The notes below the pieces were generated by a model, which had not been told where the DNA came from, searched no databases, and was given only the letters and a program-made list of their open reading frames with translations. Position numbers and translations under genes: made by a program. From Setomelanomma holmii (taxonomy: Eukaryota > Ascomycota > Dothideomycetes > Pleosporales > Phaeosphaeriaceae), in contig ML978166.1 of assembly GCA_010015745.1 (NCBI GenBank), positions 388,148 to 452,147 on the forward strand: a DNA stretch of 64,000 nt, given 5' to 3'. Positions 12,106-23,066 of this stretch are shown here, one piece after another (positions within the stretch are counted from its first letter, which is position 1; each line of letters opens with the position of its first letter).

Positions 12106-12946
12106 GCTCTAGAACAGTAAGTTTGTCGTCTTGTCTGAAGTGTTGAGATTCTTTGCTCACCGTCCCACGTCAGTTGCATGCTACAGCAACTGAGCTAAGA
12201 TGGAGCAAGTTCGAATTTTGCGAGCTTTCATTGATCGTCGACTCTGAATGAGAAGAAGAGCGTCATGCGCAAATTGCTGAAGGAACTTTGTTTGCGCGAT
12301 ATGCTTTGGCCGACAAAATCACCGCGTCCAAACTCTGATTTCTCTGTGCGATTCTCTGTTCCGAGACGTTCGCGCAGGGATCGCGACAGTCGTAATGTTG
12401 TGGTCGTGGGTGGGGACGGTCTAATTCGTAGTGAGGCCAGCACCTATGCATGCAGGTTCGTGGAGAAGGAAAGTGCCCCTATCGATAATGTTTGTTGATG
12501 TCGCGCTCCTGAAGGAAGGTGCGCAAGAGCTGCACCGGAAAGCAGGTACTGAACAACCCTGACTGACTCAGTCCATGCATGTTCGCATGTTCTCTCACTG
12601 CCAGGTGTCAGATGAATAGAGTCAGCATGCATCGTGCCGAATGGAAGGTGGACCTGCAGGGTTGCGTTGGGATCACGTGTTTTCGTGGCTAGAGCCATAG
12701 TAGGCACGGGCCAGCTGCGGCTACAAGGAAGCTGCATCATCGTCATCGCGTACTTTAACGATCCGCAACCGTCCAGGCGTCACCTTGATCCTTGCCCATT
12801 CCCACCAACATAGCCTCATTGTCAGGCGGACTGACACACATGCGCTCTAAAAAGCACCATGCGACCACGAAATTGACGATCTAAAGACACCGCGACCCGG
12901 CCTCCACCCAATTCATAGCGCCACCCACAGCGGCCGCTGAGCGACC
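12106..12946. promoter_or_regulatory. Divergent promoter region between SUZ12 and the F-box gene
   Basis: SUZ12 starts at 12105 on the minus strand and the F-box gene at 12947 on the plus strand, so these 841 bases must hold both promoters and leaders. A possible leader intron for SUZ12 is suggested by GTGAGC near 12160 and TTCTAG just before the start. No further coding sequence is supported. Confidence 0.5.
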
Positions 12947-15154
12947 ATGGCGGTGACTCTCAAACGGAAACGCGGCGCTGTCTCCTACAGAGAGCCCGAC
13001 AGCGACGAGGATCTGGCGGCGAGCTCTGAAGAAGAAGAAGAGCGCACACAACGGAAGCAACCCGTAGCCTCCCGCCGGTCGACAAGGCGCCGGGGGTCTT
13101 CTCCCCAGGAATCGTCGTCAGCTGTCAACAGACGTCCCGCGGCCGGATCGCGGAGCTCTCGACGGCAAGAGCGTCGCAAGGTCTCATACAAAGATGTCAG
13201 CACAGATGAGGAAGACGAAGACCCCTATGCCGACTTCGAAGTGTCAGAGGACGAACCCCCGCCGCGAACAAAGCTACCCCGAACCATCGCTCGATCGTCG
13301 CGAACACATAAGACTGCAAGTCCTAAGGGCAAGTCGCCGCGAAAGAGAGCACTCGGTGCGCCGTTGAGGCCGAACAATACCTCGCCCCGCGCTCCAGCCA
13401 TGGCCGCCATTCCAACAGATGGGAAAACACCGGCGTGGGCGTCATTGCCGTACCATGTGTTACTACAGATATTTGTGTACGCCTCGCATCCGCTTCGCGA
13501 CGAAAACATGAGGGCGACAGCAGAGATTTCTTGGCTGGTCCAGGTGGCGCGCATGTGCTCGGCATTCACGAAGCCAGCTCTAACGGCGCTGTATCGCAAT
13601 CCACCCATCTTTGCGATGAGACAGTCGCGCAAAAGCCTGGTTCATCAGCTCATTTCTCCTCCAGAAGCAGCACGCGATGATCACCGCGTCATGGTGAAAC
13701 GCCTGGAGCTGGATGCCACCCAGATGACAGCACTCACAGATCATGCAAACAGCGTCACTGACCTCGCAGCTCTGATACGTTCATTGACGACACTTCGCGA
13801 GATCGATATCTTCGATCCCTTCGACAGGCCACCATACCGTGGACGACTCCGACGATTGCGGCGGTGGGTTTACCCCGCCGAGCTCTTTGATGCCTTGCGC
13901 GCAAGCGAGTTACGTCTACGCAGCTGGCGGTGGAACAGCGCATTCTGTGATCACGGCCCTCTCTGGCTGAAGAGCATACACGGCGACTCATCTTTTCAAA
14001 GTTTGCGAGAGCTCGCACTCACCAAGTTCCATCCTAGTGAGATCTCCGAGGATCGCAATGAGCATGAGGGCGATCAAGGCCAACCAACGACAGAAGAGCT
14101 TCTAGCATCCGCCATAGTCGCTCTACCCAACCTCAACGCTCTCTCCTTGGAGACATGCGGCATAGTCAGTGGTCGTCTTCTCCCACTTCTTCCCACAAAT
14201 CTCGTAAGTCTGAACATAACGAATTGCGGAGAGCTGCTCTCCGATGCGCTATCAGCGTTTTTGGCAACTCATGGTGCACAACTGGAAGACCTCACTCTGA
14301 ATCACAACCAGTCGCTTGACCTATCGTTTCTGGTTGATTTGAAGCAGTCTTGTCCTAAGTTGGAAATCCTAAGAATGGACATGACTTACTACAGCTCCCT
14401 TTCCATGTCGTCGGATAATGAGCCCTTGTACGAGACTCTATTGGGAGAGGCAGAAAGACCGACTTGGCCCAGCACGTTACGTGTCGTCGACATGGAATAC
14501 CTCCGAAATTGGAACTCAGTAGCGGCTACCAACTTCTTCAGCTCTCTGATTGATGCAGCTGAAGAGTTGCCATTCCTCCGCGAGATTGTCGTTATCGCAA
14601 TGGTCGACACAGACTGGCGCGAGCGAGCAAAGTTCAGAGTCAAGTGGACCGAGCAGTTTAGGAAGGTGTTCGCGCGCAAGTGGCAACCACCGAGTTCTCA
14701 TCTTGTCTCGTTGAAGGCTTTCAGGGAATGGATAGCAAACGGCTCCAGCATGGACGTTGAGCCAGAGAAGGGAGAACCTGTCGCACCAGATGTGGCTGAT
14801 GACATGCGAAACGCGAAGTTTGACGACAGCGATAGCGATGCGCCGCTCCTTCCTTCACGCAAGTCCAAGCAAGTCGATAAGTGGGATTCGAAGCGTCTTC
14901 GCTCGCGAGCAAAGGCGGCTGGGAGCTACGACGAATTATCAGCTGACGAGTCTGCTTCCGAGGGGGCGGAATCCGATGGCGATGAGGTGCCTTTCGTGCA
15001 GGGTCTCTGTCACACCGTCCTCTTCCGCATCGACAACTTCCGCCCGCGGGAAGAAATATACGGCGAAGCAGATTTCTTGGACGCGGAGCCGAGCGGTGAC
15101 GAAGAGTGGAATGGAAACGACGATCAGGACGAAGGCGGGGGTTATGCTTGGTGA
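12947..15154 (+). CDS. F-box/leucine-rich-repeat protein with acidic tails
   Basis: A single exon of 735 residues starting at a good ATG (GACCATGG). The first 150 residues are disordered and highly charged (KRKR, runs of Glu and Asp, RRSTRRR), suggesting nuclear localisation. An F-box-like helix follows at about 162-185 (WASLPYHVLLQIFVYA), then leucine-rich repeats through about 530 (NLNALSLETCG, LVSLNITNCG, LEDLTLNHNQS). The C-terminus has an acidic linker and a distinctive end, VLFRIDNFRPREE then ADFLDAEPSGDEEW, which I associate with a conserved fungal F-box protein. Family role: substrate receptor of an SCF ubiquitin ligase; the substrate is unknown. Confidence 0.8.
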   Translation: MAVTLKRKRGAVSYREPDSDEDLAASSEEEEERTQRKQPVASRRSTRRRGSSPQESSSAVNRRPAAGSRSSRRQERRKVSYKDVSTDEEDEDPYADFEVSEDEPPPRTKLPRTIARSSRTHKTASPKGKSPRKRALGAPLRPNNTSPRAPAMAAIPTDGKTPAWASLPYHVLLQIFVYASHPLRDENMRATAEISWLVQVARMCSAFTKPALTALYRNPPIFAMRQSRKSLVHQLISPPEAARDDHRVMVKRLELDATQMTALTDHANSVTDLAALIRSLTTLREIDIFDPFDRPPYRGRLRRLRRWVYPAELFDALRASELRLRSWRWNSAFCDHGPLWLKSIHGDSSFQSLRELALTKFHPSEISEDRNEHEGDQGQPTTEELLASAIVALPNLNALSLETCGIVSGRLLPLLPTNLVSLNITNCGELLSDALSAFLATHGAQLEDLTLNHNQSLDLSFLVDLKQSCPKLEILRMDMTYYSSLSMSSDNEPLYETLLGEAERPTWPSTLRVVDMEYLRNWNSVAATNFFSSLIDAAEELPFLREIVVIAMVDTDWRERAKFRVKWTEQFRKVFARKWQPPSSHLVSLKAFREWIANGSSMDVEPEKGEPVAPDVADDMRNAKFDDSDSDAPLLPSRKSKQVDKWDSKRLRSRAKAAGSYDELSADESASEGAESDGDEVPFVQGLCHTVLFRIDNFRPREEIYGEADFLDAEPSGDEEWNGNDDQDEGGGYAW

Positions 15155-15756
15155 TGCTTTTCTGTATCACACTATTCACATTGGAGTTTATTGGTGTCTT
15201 GGGTATGACCCAGTCGCGGTGTCCGGATTTTGCACCGACTGAAAAAGGTCTTCGGCGTCTGCATTTAGGTTGGCGTTGAGCGGGTGTCTACGTAACGTTA
15301 TGTATACCAGTCTCATTGGGTCATGAACAGGCGCATTGGGCTGCGATAGACAGGACATTCAGGCTGGACGACTACAGGCACAGTTACTAAAAGTATCATG
15401 CTCCTCTGTACTTTCCGATCTCCGGACACGGCCGAGACCATTTGCGCTTGCATAGCCGCTTGTGGTGGGTGCAGCGAGTGTCGACGCAGCTGAGAGAGTG
15501 CAACGCCTCGTGGCGCAGAGGGTGTGGCGGTGCAGCCTGACGTTGCCTTCCAACATCCACTCAGCAACCTTGCTAACTCAAACTGCTCATCGCTCATGCT
15601 CTGACCTCTCGACTTACTTCCATATAAGCGCTCGCCGCGAGTCTTAAGCCCTGTACTCCGACGTCCCTTCTTTACCTGCTCCCTCCCACCAATACCATCA
15701 TCGGGCTGCTTGTTTTCCTACCCCGCCGTCGTTGAAGCAGTGCATCCGCCGTCAAC
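15155..15756. other. Intergenic, 602 bases
   Basis: The interval between two rightward genes holds the 3' end of the F-box gene and the promoter of the WW gene. Pyrimidine-rich sequence (CCCTCCCACC, TTTTCCTACC) precedes the WW gene start, as is common in fungal leaders. No coding sequence is supported. Confidence 0.5.
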
Positions 15757-17254
15757 ATGGCTGCGCCCACTCCGCCTCAACATCCAGGGTCGCCAGATTC
15801 AGGCCCTACAGACCCCACGCTTCCAAAGCTGCCCGCTGGATGGATAGCACAATGGGACAACTCGTACGTCTCCGTCTAAGAAAGCGCGCATGTCACTTGC
15901 ACAGCCCTGCCATCGCATCGCATGCCCTGCGACACGGCTAACAGTAGACAGATCACGGAAATACTACTGTACGTGACGCCGTCGTCGCCTTCATGCGCTT
16001 CATTTTGCGACGACGTTTTGATACTAACATAATGCAAAGACGTCCAGATCAGCACCGGCGTCTCGCAATGGGATCTGCCCACCAGCGAAGCTCCTATTGG
16101 CGGCGGCTCGAGCCACAGCACACCGGCACAAGCAGCGAACCCCTATAATAAGCCCGACGGCGTGAACGCTGGCGACGGCACAAGAGGACTCGGCGGTCAT
16201 GGAGAATCGACTGATCGGGCTGGCGGACTGGGGGTATGAAACATTTGGGCAGCAACGAGGCTAGTATGGGCTAACGACAAGGATAGGGCTTCGCGATGAA
16301 CGCACTTATGGGCAACAACAAGCAGAGCAGTGGCCACGGCGGTGGCTCAGGAAATCTTGTTGGTCAGCTTGCAGGATCACTGCTTGGAGGCGGAAAGCAG
16401 AGCCAGGGCAGTAGCAGCGGTCATGGCAGTGGTGGCTCGGGCAACCTCGTCGGACAGCTCGCAGGATCACTTCTCGGCGGCGGAAAGCAAAGTCATGGAA
16501 GCTCGTCAGGACAGCAGCACAATGGCAGCTCTGCCCAAGGCTCCTCTGGTGGCCTTGGTGGTCTGCTTGGAAGTGTAATGGGCGGCGGATCGGTGAGGAA
16601 TTCCCGATGCATTACAGTGTTGAGACTGACTGTACTGACTATCGCAGCATAACAAGCCCTCCAGCGATTACGGCTACAGCCACAACTCCTCCTCTGGCTC
16701 TGGCGGCACTTACACCGGTACCGCACCGCCCACGTCCTACCAGCCAGGTGGCCAGACTGGACAGCACGGCGGACAGCAAGGCCACAACAGCTACTCCTCA
16801 CCACCTCCAGGCCAGTATGGCGCCGGCGCACCACCACACCAGAGCCCAGCTCCCTATGGCCAAGGTCAGCATGGAGGCTCACACCAACCCACCACTGGCT
16901 ACGGATCGCAGGCCGGCTTCGGTGGACACAGCGGTCAGAGCCACGGTGCGCCTCCTGGTGGCTACGGCCAGCAAGCTGGATATGGTGGACCCGCTCAAGG
17001 CTACTATGGTGGCCCCGGCAACTATGACAACCACCAGCACAACCAGGTAAGTAACCTGAGCACGTGATGTTTGAAAATATGAGACTGACTTCTTCAAGTA
17101 TGGCGGCGGACACCCAGGCGGAAACCAAGGTCAATACGGTGGAGGCCAACACGGCCAGCAATATCCACCGCCACCTCAGCAAGGCGGCTACGGCGGACCG
17201 CCAGGTGGAGGGTACGGCGCGCCCGGTGGTGTGCCGCCTCCATCGTGGCACTGA
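15757..17254 (+). CDS. WW-domain, glycine/glutamine-rich low-complexity protein
   Basis: Six exons: 15757-15863, 15952-15968, 16040-16233, 16287-16592, 16648-17046 and 17099-17254, all phases consistent, 392 residues. A single WW domain (about residues 27-55; LPAGWIAQWD then YYYVQISTGVSQWDLP) binds proline-rich ligands in known members. Exon 2 is only 17 bases and encodes the middle of this domain. Two near-identical units of about 28 residues (GGSGNLVGQLAGSLLGGGKQS) follow in exon 4, then a Gly/Tyr/Gln/His-rich prion-like tail ending PPPSWH. The low-complexity tail suggests a condensate-forming or structural protein, but the function is not known. Confidence 0.85.
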
Positions 17255-17623
17255 GCGCACACTTCAGGACCGACCTCGGTGTCTCTAGCATATAGAGTAC
17301 AGGTCCAACGACGTTCGTGGAAAAGAATGCTTTTAACGATCAAGCATTGTGACGGAGTCTTTCGATATGAATCTTTACATCTGCAAGCGGAGGCAACCTG
17401 TGGGCCTGTATGGCTGAGGTAGATCGATTATGCGGTCGCTGCATATTTGTAGATCAACGATCTTGGAATCCGAATCTCAACCTCAGACCTAATGCTGGCT
17501 CGGCGTTTTGGCTAACAAGTTTTTTTCACAGTCGGCGTTATCTCCACCGTCACCCAAAGTGCTCGACACCGCTTCGATTGCGCTTTACGATCGAATCATC
17601 GTACTCGCCGCGTACTTATTCAC
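17255..17623. other. Convergent 3' interval, 369 bases
   Basis: This lies between the end of the WW-domain gene and the minus-strand gene ending at 17624. It should contain both 3' untranslated regions. No further feature is seen. Confidence 0.5.
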
Positions 17624-20132
17624 TCAGATATCACGCCGCCAGGTTCTTTCATAGGATGCCAGAACGAGCTTTTCCCCGCCTTCAGTGTCAGCCATCCACT
17701 GCGGCCCCTTCCGGCCCATAACATCCGACGAGCCTAGGCTCCATTTCCCATACATTGGCTTGAAGTCACTCTCGAAGTCCTCCGCATCTTCACCGAATAT
17801 GTCGCCATCGAGTTGTATGAATCTTTCTTGCCCAGTCTCTGGATCAATATAGGAGTTCCCATTCATGACCTCGATACTCGCGTAAGGGAGCCTACCCTCG
17901 GCCTCAAACTCTTCTTCGTCCATGAACATGCCTTCTTCTTTCATCATCCGGCCTTCTCTTCTTCGGAATGTTTGCACGATTCCGGCAGCAAGGCCGTGGA
18001 ATATGTCAATGCCGAGCATGACCTGGACTCTCTGTCTCAGCCACTCCTCACGGCTCAGTCTTTGCGGACGTCCTAAGCCATCCGCGTCTTTCCAATACGC
18101 ATTCTGTGGTTGCTGCAAATGGAAGTGTAGAATTGAGATGGAATCCGATGCATGTCGCCACATGTGATCGGCGAGATGGCAATTGTCGCCTAAGCAGTCC
18201 CAGAGCAAGAGTCGATTGCAATAGTTGAGAGTGAACGCGCCGTCGGGGGTGGGTGCGTAGTTTGTCTCAGCTTCGAGCGTGTCGATGATGTCGAGCTCTT
18301 GGTGAAAGCTGCGGAAATAGGCGTCGAAACTCGACGTAACAAATGATTTCTCGCTGAGAGCGGGGAAGCGAGCGGTGAAGCTAAGCAAATAATTCGGAAT
18401 CGCTGATGAGTCGCTTGTCGTGTTGCCATGGACAGGGAATACAGTACTGAAATCTTGGAGCAGGTTGTCGCAGAATGCCTGGCAGTTGTTGGATGTCATG
18501 TTCCACTCTAGCGGAAAGCGACGATTAGGTATGTGTCGAAGTAGAAGGTGTAGATAGTGGCGCACACTGACTTCAATAGTGGCTTGCAAAAGTGCCACAA
18601 TGTCGTCAGCAGCCTGCAACAGGGCTTGGGCTTGCGCCTTTCTCTGCTCTAGCATGGCCATCGGGAGTTGCGACTTGTAGGCTGTTGCGGCTTGTACCAC
18701 TCGATTGATGACCGACTCCTCAGTCGTTTTCCAGCTGTGTTTATGCATCGAGAACAAGCCCCCCATAACCTGGACCACGGAAGCGTTTAGTTTTCGGCTG
18801 CGAAGTTCAGGGTGCTCCATGCTATACAATTCGCGTTTCTTGTCACTTGAAATGACGAGTATCTCGTTGATCGTGCCACGCACGCCTTGAAAAAGGCTCG
18901 GGATGTTCGAATATGTAGCGCCCAAGTTTGGAGGCTCTCTCGGCGATATAACGACTCCGTGTTTTGTCCTTTATACGCATCGTAACTCAGTACCGACCAA
19001 CAGGGAGACTTTGGCTAACACTCACCGCGCGACACCGTTCTCAATCAACAACGGGCCAAACATGACAGCGGCATGAACATTACCCATCGGAAAGTGCTTC
19101 TCTCGCATGCGATTTGAAAGCAGCTTGAATCCTATCACCAAAGCGTGGTTCATACTTTCCATCCTCTTTGCCCAGCTTCTTTATCTGGGCCTTGTCTTCG
19201 AGGCCATTGACGCTCTCAACGCATGCTCTTCTCTTCGCTTGCATGGCAAGATACTGACACGTTCTGACATGACCCTCGAGGGTCAATCCGCTCTTCTGAC
19301 GCTCTTCGAACCACGCGTCAATATCTTTGCCTTTGATTCCCTCGAGGACCAGCGATACGTGCAGAGGATTATCCACTTCAGGGCATGTGCAAAGTTCCCT
19401 GGCCACACTTTCTGAGATGTCGCTCTGTAATCTCTTCCGTCTTAGATGCGCTTGCTCGTGTGTCGTAGTCCGGAAGCATGTCGCACAAACTGCAAAATCT
19501 TCACCCGTCTCGTCAAAATCCACATGCCGACAACCGAGCGTACATTCATAGTACGGCGCTCGGAAGACTTTGCCGCAGTCATTGCACGTCAGAAATAGGA
19601 ACTGCACATCCATTCGTCCCTTTTTGAGATGCACGACTTGGTTCTTGAGAACACCTAGCTGCGGATCCCCGCATTGAGATGGAAACTGTGGAATTCGGTA
19701 CTCCACCATTTTGGAAATGTCGAGAAAGCCTGCGCTGCTGAGCATGGCTCGCGCCAGACGGTGTTCGAGCGGCTTGTTCTGATGCGCCCGCGCTCCACCA
19801 CTATTATCAACTCCAAATAACGCTTCTTTTGCCACGTCTACTTCGAAGTCGTCGGACTCGGGAAGCTCTGTGAAGTGCCACCAATCTCTCAAATATGGAA
19901 CGATTCGTATCGAAAGTCATTGGCTGTCGTTGAGATATGCTGGATCTTCTTCACTGAGCTCCGGAATATTGTCCTTGATGGAGAGAATGGAGTGGAGAGC
20001 GTATATCATGGTTACTAGTTCGAGACGCAAGCTGCGCCAGTATACGGACACTGCATTGTCTAGAAGAAGCGACGATGATAGGCCGAGTAGGGTGAACTTC
20101 TGCTGATATTTCTCTGCTTTGCCATGCTCCAT
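17624..20132 (-). CDS. Conserved fungal cysteine-rich protein, apparently broken (TGA plus frame break)
   Basis: About 800 residues if read through. The frame from the ATG at 20132 is continuous to 19080 except for a TGA at 19917-19919; coding resumes at once in the same frame (SQ-stop-LSIRIVPYLRDWWHF), as if a Trp codon had been lost. Near 19085 the frame slips by one base into FPMGNVHAAVMFGPLLIENG, which splices (donor at 19025, acceptor at 18969) to TKHGVVISPREPP and on to 17624. The middle holds a Cys-rich segment (CNDCGK, YECTLGC, CATC) that may bind zinc; the last part has NNCQAFCDNLL. I do not recognise the family. Either the gene is dying, the assembly has two errors, or an unusual intron removes the slip. 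Confidence 0.6.
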
Positions 20133-20567
20133 GATTGACCGCTCGCTGCGGTGTTTCGCGCCTGAAGCAAAAGTGGGCTCAGAACTTGAGAGAAACTTCT
20201 TGATGATACGGCCTCTCGGTAGGATGATAGCGATTATAGACTGAAACTTGGTATATCTTGAGGGAGAGAACTCTGGCGACTAGGCGCGATCAATGCAGAT
20301 GAGAAAGCGTAAGTCGACACCCTGACCCACCATGTGAGATGCCTAGCTATAAAAAATAAGAGACGATGAATCTAAGGGCTGAAGTGAGGTGGGGTGGCCA
20401 CACACGTGTTGACGCATCGAGAACCCCTCGTGTGGCTTGCATCAGCTTGCAACATCCTAGCAATCGCGACCATGTTCAGCCCAGCCTGATGCAAACCTGA
20501 AAATCCACAACTTCGTCCCAATTTCTGCAGACTGCATCAATCTAGCAGACCTCTGGACCCTACCGAA
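20133..20567. promoter_or_regulatory. Divergent promoter between the cysteine-rich gene and the lipase-like gene
   Basis: These 435 bases separate two gene starts that point away from each other. No coding sequence is supported. Both flanking genes have early lesions, so it would be useful to know whether this promoter is still active. Confidence 0.4.
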
Positions 20568-22049
20568 ATGTCGTCAAAGAAGCTCTTCAAATGACTCAAA
20601 CGCCTTTTTCGCACGTCCCCAGCCTCGCGCCAAACAACCACTACTGGTATAAGTACGTCAGCTACAGCAGTTGAGACCTCTGGAACTGACGAGACGCGAC
20701 AAAATTGGGCACCTGCTTCGAGGAATGTGGTTGAGATGGTGAAAGGATGGGACGCGGTTCTGTCTGCGGTTGATCCTGGTCGGTGTCTCATTGAATCTGG
20801 CATCTGCGCAAGTGTTGTTTTTGGCACTCGCAAAGACTGACGATTCAAACAGATTCCGATGATCTCCGTGACGAGACAATCTTAGAGAGCTTCCAGGAGA
20901 TACAGGCTAGACTTCCGCATTGTAAACTCGACGTAGTGGAGAGCTATGCTCCGTTCGAGCCGTAAGATACATCCTACCGTACCGCATGAGAGGCGTCCCA
21001 GGCTGACCGGACACCTAATGATCACTTCACGAAGACTATGATCTTCCTCTCTGCATATGCTTTGAAGTCTGCATACGGCACGGACATATTATCGCAAGCT
21101 CCGTACTTGCAACAGCACTCTTTGAGCTTGAATTTGACACAGACTCTCAAGCCCACATTTGACGGCACTGTCAAGCAGCTTGAACTCCGCATCCTCTCGT
21201 CGGCCACAAACGAAGACGAGAAAACTGTCTTCGCTGCAATCAGAGGCTCAGCGCCCATGGTTGATTGGCTGATCAACTTCAATGGTGAGGACGTGGACGC
21301 TCCGTTCCCGGTAAGGCTCCACGTCAGCTACTTCAGCGTCTATGGATACCCAACATAATTGCTGATTTCTAGCGCGGAAGTCCAGTGATCCGGGTGACGC
21401 TCATAACACTATTCGCGCACACAGAGGCTTTCTCGGTGTCGCCGAAAAAATGGAACCTCTTTTGACGCGGGCGATCCGAGATATGCTAAGCGGAGGCGAA
21501 AATCTGGTGATCACAGGTCATTCTGCGGGCGGCGGCGTAGCCGCACTCCTCTTCCTGCACTGCATGGCGCGCAAAACTTTTGGCGGTCAGTCAAGCTAGT
21601 CCGCCGCAAGCTTACTTTGGCAAGAAGCATGCTGAAGATAGAAAGACACGAAGATCTCATGCGTTACATTCGCAGCTCCGCCTGTCGTGTCTCGCAACCT
21701 CAATCCTGGCACTCTACCTCCCGATTCGACATTCCTCTTTATCATCAACGAGAACGATCCTGTGCCTCGCGCAGACAGGTCATACATCATGTCCTTTGCT
21801 GATCTTTATGCCGCATATAAGGCCGACGCCGCTGCGCTGAACGAATGGAGGCCGCCGGTGCCGAGGTTACATGTCCCTGGGGACAGCAAGATTGTAATCT
21901 TGAGACCGAGGCAACAGTGCGAAGAGATGCGCGTGAATGCACATGGGATTGAGATCGACGAATTTGAGAAGACGGTGGCGCTGGACGCCGAGGCGCACAA
22001 GATGGCATGGTACTTGGATGGACTGAGAGTGTGGGATGAAAATCGATGA
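20568..22049 (+). CDS. Class 3 lipase-like alpha/beta hydrolase, possibly disabled
   Basis: Probable exons 20568-20811, 20853-20961, about 21035-21284, 21373-21585 and 21676-22049. The last three fit perfectly and contain the lipase class 3 hallmarks: a VDWLINFN core strand, HRGFLGVAEK, the nucleophile elbow VITGHSAGG (catalytic Ser), FGAPPV and the acid-bearing NENDPVPR. Expected reaction: hydrolysis of an ester lipid. Two problems lie at the 5' end. Codon 9 is TGA (20592-20594) inside a natural-looking start (MSSKKLFK-stop-LKRLF), and the exon ending at 20961 (strong GTAAGA donor) is in phase 2 while the next exon needs phase 0. A shorter protein could start at the ATG at 21038. No signal peptide is seen. 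Confidence 0.6.
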
Positions 22050-22475
22050 TGTGTCGTTGAGTATAGTATAGTTTAACACGACCGTAATTCGTCGCTTGGC
22101 ACTTCGCTCAAGGTTCTTCCAGTGGTGTGCCCAGAGTTTGCAAAGAGAGCGAAGTTGTGGGCTTGAATGGCCAGCCTCTAGGACGAGTAGATCATACGCG
22201 GGTTCGTAAAACCACTGTTTTCTTGGAGCTGTTTGATCTCCTTCTTGCATGTTCTGCATTGGTTATATGCACCCGCCGAGACGCGGCCTCGTGGGCATTC
22301 TTGACACTCGGGGTATCGTTGCGGTGCAGGCTTATGAGAGCTGCTCCTAGCGTCTTTCGAACACAGACCTCGATCGACCATATGTGGCCGACTGTCATGT
22401 CGTCGCGCGTGTCGCATTGGTCATGTCATCGACCGTTCGTGTCTCCATATAGCAATCAATCACTTCGTCCAGTCT
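22050..22475. other. Convergent interval with a weak minus-strand ORF
   Basis: The lipase-like gene ends at 22049 and POP8 at 22476 on the other strand. A minus-strand frame (22178-22417) carries a CQEC/CRTC cysteine pair spacing, and an overlapping frame reads WFYEPAYDLLVLEAGH. The two frames conflict and neither has a clear gene structure, so I do not call a gene here. Confidence 0.35.
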
Positions 22476-23048
22476 TCATCCAAATAATTCCGCCGTCTTC
22501 CCACCACAAACCCCCAATACCGTCCCCGCTTCCCCAACAACCCTCCACGCAACCCTCAACCTGCCCTCCCCTCCAACACCAGGTATCTGCTCCCCGTCAC
22601 ACGCCCCAATCCACGTACTCAACCCGGCTCGCACAGCTCTTGCATCTTGCCTCGGCACACGGATCCACACATCTTGTCCGCACGTCTTGAGGATGTCGAT
22701 GGGTATTGCGGCGCCTGTGGTGCCGAGGTAGTCTCGCAGAGCTTGTGTGAGGAGGGGTGAGATGGTTATGGGGTCGATGTCGGCGGACGAGGATTGGGAG
22801 GGAGATGTGGGTGTTTGGGAGGTTGTGGTTGCGAGGGAGGAGGGCGTGATGAGGGTGAGGTGGAAGTAGGACCAGGTTGGGCGGCGGAAGGTGGATTGGT
22901 GGAGGATGTGAGGTTTTGTGTCAGGGTTACGTTTGCGTTTGCTTTTTTTGGAGGTTGGTTGGGGTGGTGAGGGCATTGCGATATCTGCGTGCGCGTCGGT
23001 GGGTGGAGACGGAGTGCTGGTTGGTTTGAGCGGTGGCATTGGTGCCAT
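22476..23048 (-). CDS. pop8: Ribonuclease P/MRP subunit Pop8
   Basis: A single exon of 190 residues. The ATG at 23048 is the first true ATG; the open frame continues upstream only through TTG. The first 45 residues are Pro/Ser-rich with a basic patch (KKSKRKR). The conserved core runs from FRRPTWSYFHLTLITP through LTQALRDYLGTTG to IDILKTCGQDVWIRVPRQD, which fits the Pop8 domain of the Rpp14/Pop5 fold. Family role: a protein subunit of the RNase P and RNase MRP complexes that process tRNA 5' ends and pre-rRNA in the nucleus and nucleolus. The identification is from remembered family motifs and not from an alignment. Confidence 0.7.
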   Translation of the reverse strand: MAPMPPLKPTSTPSPPTDAHADIAMPSPPQPTSKKSKRKRNPDTKPHILHQSTFRRPTWSYFHLTLITPSSLATTTSQTPTSPSQSSSADIDPITISPLLTQALRDYLGTTGAAIPIDILKTCGQDVWIRVPRQDARAVRAGLSTWIGACDGEQIPGVGGEGRLRVAWRVVGEAGTVLGVCGGKTAELFG

Positions 23049-23066
23049 TGTGATCGCGCAGATCAA

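Noticed and set aside
12105..12179. Extra coding exon at the 5' end of SUZ12
   Set aside because: A possible exon starting at 12179 with donor GTGAGC is out of phase with the next exon; it is more likely untranslated leader.
16493..17260. Long minus-strand frame (255 codons) opposite the WW gene
   Set aside because: It is a shadow of the Gly/Gln-rich exons: composition is the reverse complement of the repeats, and it crosses three well-supported introns.
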